Positions 23,068 to 28,033 of a stretch of 28,033 nt of DNA are shown here, in pieces. Made by a program: the position numbers and the translations under genes. Below the pieces are notes generated by a model that was not told the origin of the DNA, searched no databases, and saw only the letters and a list, made by a program, of their open reading frames with translations. Each line of letters opens with the position of its first letter. The first letter of the stretch is position 1. The DNA comes from UBA1738 sp045591565 (GTDB lineage: Bacteria; Bacillota; Clostridia; UBA1381). The stretch lies in NCBI GenBank assembly GCA_045591565.1, contig JAZNTB010000075.1, positions 1 to 28,033 of the forward strand. The letters run 5' to 3'.

Positions 23068-23762
23068 AAAATGTTATAATTGACTACAGAGCATCATCAA
23101 AAACTGTTGATGCTCTTAAAAATATGAATTTAAATATAGTGAAAACTCCACAGCTGAACACAGTTTATGCCACTATATGTGGTCATAGCGACATTATGGT
23201 ACACAAATTGTGTGAGGGATTGATTGTTGCAGAACCAACAGTATATGAGTATTTTAAGGAAAAACTCACCGGAATTGAGGTTTTGAAGGGAAAAAGCATT
23301 TTATCAGATAAATATCCGTTTGATATCGCATACAATGCAGCACTTGTTGGAAAAAATCTTTTTTGCAACAGGAATTTTACCGATGAAGTTATTTTGAATT
23401 ATGCAGAAAAAAATGGTATCAATATTATAAATACTAAGCAAGGATATGCTAAATGTTCCGTTTGCGCTGTTTCTGATGAAGCAATCATAACTTCGGATAA
23501 AAATATTACGATTGCAGCAGAAAAGAATAAAATAGATGTATTGCAGGTTGACGACAGTTCAATTAAATTAATTGGGTTTGAACATGGATTTATTGGCGGA
23601 GCCACAGGATTGATAAAAGAAAATGTTTTAGCTGTGAATGGTAATATTAAACTACATACAGATTATGATAAGATATATAGTTTCTGTAATAAGCACGGCG
23701 TGGCGATTATTTCTTTAAATGATGATAAAATAGAGGATATCGGAAGCATTATAGCACTCTAA
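23064..23762 (+). CDS. Uncharacterised protein resembling the DUF6873 / GME-fold family
   Basis: This 232-residue protein starts inside the ligA stop (ATGA), so it is translationally coupled to ligA. It reads like a DUF6873 family member, a set of clostridial proteins thought to have the guanidino-group-modifying-enzyme (pentein) fold. The visible pattern is a series of short alpha/beta repeats: TPQLNTVYATICGHSDIMVHKL (split at ATICGHSD, about 35-42), KYPFDIAYNAALVGKNLFCN (83-102), KQGYAKCSVCAVSDEAIITSDKNI, then IGFEHGFIGGATGLI, and lastly VNGNIKLHTDYDKI and HGVAIISLND. The GHSD segment recalls the H-x-D acid/base motif of penteins, but I cannot point to a definite catalytic cysteine. It has no signal or membrane segment. 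The function is unknown, and coupling to ligA may be just operon packing. Confidence 0.6.
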   Translation: MKNVIIDYRASSKTVDALKNMNLNIVKTPQLNTVYATICGHSDIMVHKLCEGLIVAEPTVYEYFKEKLTGIEVLKGKSILSDKYPFDIAYNAALVGKNLFCNRNFTDEVILNYAEKNGINIINTKQGYAKCSVCAVSDEAIITSDKNITIAAEKNKIDVLQVDDSSIKLIGFEHGFIGGATGLIKENVLAVNGNIKLHTDYDKIYSFCNKHGVAIISLNDDKIEDIGSIIAL

Positions 23763-23804
23763 GTTTCATAAAGAGTAATTTATCTAACTTAGATTAAATA
23801 CGGG

Positions 23805-24614
23805 CTATTTTAATATATCCTCTATTATTTCCCTCTCTGTGAGAATTTGGTTTATTCGTCCGTGTGAATTCTCTTTAAATACAATATAATGACTGCCTCC
23901 CGAAAAGTTTTTTGCAAGCTCTTTGTAGCTTGCGTTTTCTTTTATTAAATATCCTTTAACTTTTTTAATCTCTCTTTTATCTTTCTTTTTATAAAAAATA
24001 AGCTCTTTTGTAAAATCGATATGGTACTTTTCTTTATTTGTAAAAATATTACCTATTAAAAAAATTGCTGCAAACATAAGAGGAAAATTTAAATTACTAT
24101 TTATCAGAAATTTAATTTCAATAAAAATAATCATAGCTATCAAAGTTATGGATATTGTTTTGATAACTATTTCACTACGCCGCTGCCCCACCCCGCGCAA
24201 GAGAATTTTTTTTAAAACTATTCCACCATCCATCGGTAGAATCGGCAAGATGTTAAATATAAAGAGTGACAAGTTATTAATATACCACAAATCCCAATAC
24301 TTTCCTTTACCTATCATCGGTATACAAATCAACGCCATAATTACATTAAATAGCGGCCCAGACAAATACAGAAGAATTTCATCCGCAATTCCATATACCA
24401 AACTATTTTTGAGCTTTAGATTTACTCCAAAAGGAAATAGCGTTATGTGAGAGGGTTTTAATCCTATTATTTTTGCTGCAGCAAGATGAGCAAGCTCGTG
24501 AAAAAAAATCACCGAATAACTTATAAGCATTATTTCGAGATTTCTGTTAAAATAACATACTAAAACTAAAAAAATAAAGGTAAAATGGATATATAAATGT
24601 CCGATTTTTATCAT
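23805..24614 (-). CDS. Site-2 family (M50) membrane protease, SpoIVFB-like
   Basis: This 269-residue multi-pass protein is an intramembrane metalloprotease. The zinc motif is HELAH (H39, E40, H43) in the second membrane segment. The third ligand is D129 in NILPILPMDGGIVLKKIL (121-138), and a conserved SGPLFN lies at 85-90. The soluble tail (about 205-269, with KGYLIKENASYKELAKNF and ILTEREIIEDIL) looks like a CBS domain. A transmembrane core plus CBS tail is the SpoIVFB architecture, the protease that activates sigma-K in the mother cell during sporulation. No SpoIVFA partner is adjacent and the neighbours are not sporulation genes, so another regulated-proteolysis role is possible. AAGGGGTG lies five bases before the ATG. 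It lies behind the SLH gene with a strong terminator between, so it needs readthrough or its own promoter. Confidence 0.82.
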   Translation of the reverse strand: MIKIGHLYIHFTFIFLVLVCYFNRNLEIMLISYSVIFFHELAHLAAAKIIGLKPSHITLFPFGVNLKLKNSLVYGIADEILLYLSGPLFNVIMALICIPMIGKGKYWDLWYINNLSLFIFNILPILPMDGGIVLKKILLRGVGQRRSEIVIKTISITLIAMIIFIEIKFLINSNLNFPLMFAAIFLIGNIFTNKEKYHIDFTKELIFYKKKDKREIKKVKGYLIKENASYKELAKNFSGGSHYIVFKENSHGRINQILTEREIIEDILK

Positions 24615-24637
24615 ACAAACACCCCTTAGAGTATATT

Positions 24638-24666
24638 AAAAAAGTGTGCTAAAAAGCACACTTTTT
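24638..24666 (-). terminator. Terminator after the SLH phosphodiester glycosidase gene
   Basis: The stem AAAAAGTGTGCT (24639-24650) with AGCACACTTTTT (24655-24666) has 12 bp around a 4-base loop and sits just after the SLH gene's stop on the minus strand. The minus-strand 3' arm ends in a run of T. It separates this gene from the M50 protease gene. Confidence 0.85.
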
Positions 24667-24669
24667 ATT

Positions 24670-26952
24670 TTAGCCAAAAAATATATCGGATTGCATTATT
24701 TTATATATGATCGTAATTGTTTCCGCTCGCGTAACTGTGTTTTGAGGGCGAATTGTATTGTCTTCATATCCTGTTATAAAACCTTTAGAAACCATTGCTG
24801 AAACATACGGTTTCGCCCATTCAGGAACTTCTTCATAATCGTCAAACTCTACTTCGTCTTCATTCTTTGCCAGCAATCTGCCAAACACCGTAATCGCTTC
24901 AGCTCTTGTGAGTAAATCCTTTGGGGCAAAATTGACATTATCACCGTTCTGTTTTCCATTAATCAGCTGACGCTCTGCAGTTGCTGCCACAAACGGCTTT
25001 GCCCATTCTGAAATTTCCTCATAGTCCTCATATCTTGAAAGGTCAAAATCATGGTATTTTTCGATATCTACATTTAAAAATTTGCAAACCAAAACCGCAA
25101 ATTCTTCACGGGTTATGCTATTATCTGGCTTGAAGTAAAAACCATCTTCTGTTTCATATCCACTGATGATATTTGATTTATACACCTCTTTTATCATATC
25201 TCGTGCCCAATGATTTTTTGTGTCTTTGAACGGGTTTTCAAGTTCGACAGTTAGCGGAATTTCTTTTGTGTACTCTCCTGCCGATACCTTTAACACGCCT
25301 GTTCCGTCTTCTGCAGTTATAATAAGCTCGTTGTTTTCATTTACATATCCAAGATTATTTGTAACTTCAAGTTCATAACAGGTGTTGGTAGCTTTCAGGT
25401 CAATGTAATAATATTGAGCAGTCAGATTAAGTTTAACCTTATCATCTTTTTTTAATGTAAGACTTTTAATTTCAGCATCCGTTTCGCCGTTATATACATT
25501 TATATTTGTCGGGGTTTCATAAGTGGTATATTTTGCACTTCCTGTAACATTTCCGTCTGTTACCGAAACAGTGAACTCACCCGTTCCCTTTGCGTTTAAA
25601 ACCCCGGACTCAACAGTTGACTCTGTCCCGTCTACAGAAAATTCAAGATTATCAGGAATATCCATTCTGTAGTATGCTGAATCTGCAGCAGTCGGATATA
25701 TTTCTTCTGAATACCCAGACAAATAATGCTGCTGGAAAGGATAAATATACAAATGCGAAAGTACATTCGTAGGTTTTTGTGTATTTTTAAGGAAAATATA
25801 GTTACTGCATGTACGAAGATTTCCTCCAGAAGGTGAGTTTAGAACAGCATTTTCGTCTGTTCCGGGGTAAATCCCTGAAATAGCAGTCGAGCCGCCACCA
25901 TCTAAATTAATTGCTTCAACACATCCAAGCTCTTTCATTCTGTTAGCAAGCGTTTTTAGTTGTGCGCCATAGCTGTACGGCTTTTGACGACCGTCTATAA
26001 CATAAAAAATCACACTTCCGGATCCAGTAATTCCCACAGCTGTTCTTGGCGCAGCGCCCGTTTCAAAACCCTCTTGCACCTCTCCATTTATTATGAGACT
26101 TTCCCCCACACTACCAAGTCCTGAGTCAGCCTCTTCCCAATCACTGCTGTCTGTTACCGATTTACTTGAAATTGTCACTTCATCACCAACGCTAAGACCA
26201 TTTAAAGAGTCATAAAGCTCCGGTAAACTATTTTCATTTAAAGTTAAGACTATTTTATCATCAGGAATTTTTATTGCACTTGTATAATTAAACTTTTCTT
26301 CTACAACAGCTGTTAGTGTATCACCTATTCCAAGATTTCCCTCAATATCTCCTAAGATAAGGTTAAGTGTTGGCTGTTCTGAGTGATTGTTTTCATCAAA
26401 ATCATCAGTATAAAGATTTACAATATTTGTAGTTTCCTGATTATATTTATTTATATGAGCTATATCTATAACATGTTCTTTAAATTTAAGCTTGGTTTCT
26501 ATCGCAAGCGGTGCAATAAACGCTTCACCGTTTTCTTTAAAACCGATAGAACGATATGTTTCGGTATCCTTTGAAATTATTTTCCCTTCCGAAATAACAT
26601 GTCCCATAGGAAGTCCTGTTTGCCAGGAAAAATAGGATGCATTTATACCCATCAAAGGAACCATGCCGTTTTCTTTCATATATTTTTCAGCTTGCTTAAT
26701 ATTTTTAAGTCCCCATATTTTCTCCCCATTAATAACTGTAGGAAGAACATTTTTATTTGGAATATATTCTGCATAATACTCAGCTTGCTTCCCTACCCCA
26801 TCCTGCTCGGATAAAAATGTATTTTTGAAAAATTCTGTTCCGTTTGCAATTTCATGTGACCAGTTTGTGATTACTGTTCCCAAAACAGATGCAGATACCT
26901 GCCCGGAAAATAACACGAAAGCACAAACTAAAGCAATTACTCTTTTTTTCAT
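24670..26952 (-). CDS. Secreted phosphodiester glycosidase (NAGPA) domain protein with three C-terminal SLH motifs
   Basis: This roughly 760-residue exoprotein starts with a signal peptide (MKKRVIALVCAFVLFSGQ, cleavage near VSAS). Numbers here include six extra N-terminal residues. Residues 60-395 are a phosphodiester glycosidase/NAGPA domain: GINASYFSWQTGLPMGHVIS (108-127), AVGITGSGSVIFYVIDGRQ (311-329) and EAINLDGGGSTAISG (352-366). Family members cleave sugar-1-phosphate phosphodiesters (the mammalian enzyme uncovers mannose-6-phosphate), and bacterial members are linked to envelope polymers. Residues 405-580 are beta-rich and Ig-like. Three SLH motifs follow: FKDTKNHWARDMI (581), YEEISEWAKPFV (650) and YEEVPEWAKPYV (712), each ending in a TRAE or TREE type signature. 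They should bind pyruvylated wall polysaccharide. I chose the ATG at 26952 because AAAGAGGT is seven bases upstream; the in-frame ATG at 26970 precedes that site. Confidence 0.88.
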   Translation of the reverse strand: MKKRVIALVCAFVLFSGQVSASVLGTVITNWSHEIANGTEFFKNTFLSEQDGVGKQAEYYAEYIPNKNVLPTVINGEKIWGLKNIKQAEKYMKENGMVPLMGINASYFSWQTGLPMGHVISEGKIISKDTETYRSIGFKENGEAFIAPLAIETKLKFKEHVIDIAHINKYNQETTNIVNLYTDDFDENNHSEQPTLNLILGDIEGNLGIGDTLTAVVEEKFNYTSAIKIPDDKIVLTLNENSLPELYDSLNGLSVGDEVTISSKSVTDSSDWEEADSGLGSVGESLIINGEVQEGFETGAAPRTAVGITGSGSVIFYVIDGRQKPYSYGAQLKTLANRMKELGCVEAINLDGGGSTAISGIYPGTDENAVLNSPSGGNLRTCSNYIFLKNTQKPTNVLSHLYIYPFQQHYLSGYSEEIYPTAADSAYYRMDIPDNLEFSVDGTESTVESGVLNAKGTGEFTVSVTDGNVTGSAKYTTYETPTNINVYNGETDAEIKSLTLKKDDKVKLNLTAQYYYIDLKATNTCYELEVTNNLGYVNENNELIITAEDGTGVLKVSAGEYTKEIPLTVELENPFKDTKNHWARDMIKEVYKSNIISGYETEDGFYFKPDNSITREEFAVLVCKFLNVDIEKYHDFDLSRYEDYEEISEWAKPFVAATAERQLINGKQNGDNVNFAPKDLLTRAEAITVFGRLLAKNEDEVEFDDYEEVPEWAKPYVSAMVSKGFITGYEDNTIRPQNTVTRAETITIIYKIMQSDIFFG

Positions 26953-26979
26953 AATCATTACCTCTTTCATATAGGATTT

Positions 26980-27008
26980 ATTATACTACAAATACACCCT
27001 GCTGTAAA
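26980..27008 (-). promoter_or_regulatory. Sigma-A-type promoter of the SLH glycosidase gene
   Basis: On the minus strand, TTTACA (27008-27003) and a perfect TATAAT (26985-26980) are 17 bases apart, with the -10 box 27 bases before the ATG. A hairpin upstream at 27035-27073 isolates it from the right-hand gene. Confidence 0.75.
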
Positions 27009-27034
27009 TAGAAATATGACAACAAAATTATGGA

Positions 27035-27073
27035 AAACAAATATCCACCCGCTATACGGGTGGATATTTGTTT
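27035..27073. terminator. Strong 17-bp perfect hairpin
   Basis: AAACAAATATCCACCCG (27035-27051) and its exact reverse complement (27057-27073) flank a CTATA loop. T-rich stem ends occur on both strands, so it can terminate transcription in either direction. On the minus strand it would stop transcripts from the right-hand membrane protein gene before the SLH promoter. Confidence 0.8.
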
Positions 27074-27264
27074 CTTTGATAAAGTTCAACATTATTCTCG
27101 CATATAAAGACTGTATAATCTGGATGCCAAGATTTTTTGTAGTTGCGACGCATAAGGTTTAGATGCAACTTAGGCTCCCTTGTGTAAAGGGAGGCTTTGC
27201 TTTTTCAACAAAATTCGACATTCTTTATGTAGTTCGTATCAAGCTTACATAAAAAACTCTAAAT
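27074..27264. other. Non-coding stretch with tandem hairpins
   Basis: No coding sequence is seen here. It holds an isolated TATAAT (27114-27119) without a good -35 box, a 6-bp stem AGTTGC/GCAACT (27141-27146 with 27165-27170), and directly after it the stem CTCCCTT/AAGGGAG (27175-27181 with 27187-27193), followed by GGCTTTGCTTTTT. The second stem and loop resemble a hairpin commonly found in interspersed repeats of clostridial genomes, as I remember them. It may be a repeat remnant or a small RNA with a terminator. Confidence 0.4.
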
Positions 27265-28033
27265 TCAATTGCATAATATATTAAATATCGCCATCACTTC
27301 TTCACAATAACTATCAGAAGGATTGTAATTGAAAATCGCTTTTCCAATTGGATTATCATCTAAATTTGTCAAAAAATCATTGGCAAGTTTTTTGCAGGCT
27401 AATTTTATACTCTCTAAATCTGTAACATTTTCTTTTGTCATAAACTGCATTATTCCTATCGTCATCTGTTTCTTTGGAAAAATTTGTTTGATAATATGTT
27501 CAATTTTTCTGTAAAATGGTGGTCTGTTATAATCTTCATATATCATTATCGAATATACAAGATTTTTAAAATCCTCTGATTCTCTTACTTGTGTGGGAAG
27601 TTTTTTTAGCACACCCATAATATAAGAATCATATATTCGAGAAAATTTCTGATATCTTAATTTTACAATTTTTTCTTTTCTTTCTTCAGAAAAAACTTGA
27701 TCAGCCTTTAATGCGCATTTACAGATATCCCATACAACCTTGAATATGTAAAAAATAATTGCACCCCAAATAGCATCTCTTAAACTTTCAAGCGAAATAA
27801 ATATATCTTCTTCTTTTTCAATTAACGGAATAAGGCACTTAAAAAGCACAAATATTCCCAGTAGATTAGAAATGCAAAATGCCACTATTTCGTAAAACCA
27901 ATTAATAAAATGAACTCTTCCTTTTATCAAATATACTATTGCTCTCAACCCCCAATAGTATAATATTACTTGCCATAGATTAATACATATATTTGTATTC
28001 CCTTTAGATTGTGCAAAAGTACATATTATTGTG
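27265..28033 (-). CDS. Membrane protein of unknown function, 5' end beyond the window
   Basis: The minus-strand frame ending at TGA (27267-27265) is open through the right edge, giving at least 255 codons. The only in-window start candidate is a TTG at 27948 with a run of G directly against it and no proper spacing, so I treat the gene as truncated by the window. The N-terminal part has hydrophobic segments: one around LWQVILYYWGLRAIVYLI, then YEIVAFCISNLLGIFVLF, then IWGAIIFYIFKVVW. The rest is soluble: a basic helix, SIMIYEDYNRPPFYRKIEHI, KQMTIGIMQFMTKENVTDLE and AIFNYNPSDSYCEEVMAIF. The acid-rich YEDYNRP followed by TIGIMQ recalls lysozyme-superfamily or transglycosylase (GT51/SLT) active sites, and YNPSDSYCEEV recalls their C-terminal tyrosine-asparagine segment. 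I do not recognise the family. The region is AT-richer than the housekeeping genes. Confidence 0.6.
   Translation of the reverse strand, partial: TIICTFAQSKGNTNICINLWQVILYYWGLRAIVYLIKGRVHFINWFYEIVAFCISNLLGIFVLFKCLIPLIEKEEDIFISLESLRDAIWGAIIFYIFKVVWDICKCALKADQVFSEERKEKIVKLRYQKFSRIYDSYIMGVLKKLPTQVRESEDFKNLVYSIMIYEDYNRPPFYRKIEHIIKQIFPKKQMTIGIMQFMTKENVTDLESIKLACKKLANDFLTNLDDNPIGKAIFNYNPSDSYCEEVMAIFNILCN

Noticed and set aside
23763..23804. Possible terminator between the converging GME-like and M50 genes
   Set aside because: Only a 5-bp AT-only stem with a 3-base loop and a bulge is seen; too weak to call.
27114..27119. Independent promoter in the right-hand intergenic region
   Set aside because: A perfect TATAAT exists, but no -35 box is found at 16-18 bases and there is no extended -10; kept only as a side note for a possible small RNA.
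1..28033. CRISPR array, insertion sequence, prophage or tRNA gene
   Set aside because: No regularly spaced direct repeats, transposase or integrase, phage structural genes or cloverleaf-forming stretch were seen on reading both strands.

Overview
The window is a stretch of chromosome from a low-to-moderate-GC, spore-forming, Gram-positive bacterium of class Clostridia. The evidence is the gene order dnaG-rpoD-prmA-rsmE, AAGGAG-type ribosome binding sites, a T-box leader before thrS, long-form HPF, a YunB-like sporulation protein, a SpoIVFB-like M50 protease with a C-terminal CBS-like tail, and an SLH-anchored exoprotein. A gut or anaerobic Oscillospirales/Ruminococcaceae-like lineage would fit, but the sequence does not settle the genus. 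I see no tRNA or rRNA gene, insertion sequence, prophage or CRISPR array.

Layout. (1) 1-213 is the 3' end of a cobalamin-dependent methionine synthase-like gene, closed by a hairpin. (2) 326-1795 is a DUF1846 protein with its own sigma-A-type promoter. It converges on the minus-strand operon 6731-1820 across a bidirectional terminator. (3) That minus-strand operon reads two-module GT-C glycosyltransferase, NADP isocitrate dehydrogenase (icd), tcdA. (4) Divergently, hpf (6872) and a four-cysteine flavodoxin-fold protein (7522) lead into the housekeeping run on the plus strand. (5) 8188-18265 is a tightly packed information-processing run: dnaG, rpoD, prmA, rsmE, uvrB, uvrA and a HAD phosphatase. 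One hairpin lies between rsmE and uvrB. (6) 18262-20349 is a promoter plus threonine T-box riboswitch driving a thrS that lacks the N-terminal TGS domain. (7) 20429-23762 is a coupled cluster yunB, ligA and a DUF6873/GME-like gene. (8) From 23805 to the right edge, all genes lie on the minus strand: SpoIVFB-like protease, phosphodiester glycosidase with three SLH motifs, a non-coding stretch with strong hairpins, and a membrane protein of unknown function that runs off the edge.

How the genes work together. The central block couples replication priming, the vegetative sigma factor, translation modification (PrmA, RsmE) and nucleotide excision repair (UvrB, UvrA), with LigA able to seal repair patches. 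The YunB-like and SpoIVFB-like genes point to endospore formation. The GT-C enzyme and the SLH exoprotein belong to envelope or surface polymer biology.

Most of the window is ordinary core genome, and I did not find a clear new multi-gene system. The items most worth a second look are the membrane protein at the right edge with lysozyme/transglycosylase-like motifs, the uncharacterised GME-like gene translationally coupled to ligA, the double GT-C fusion with an internal beta-rich lumenal-type module, the TGS-less ThrS, and the hairpin-rich intergenic region at 27035-27195.
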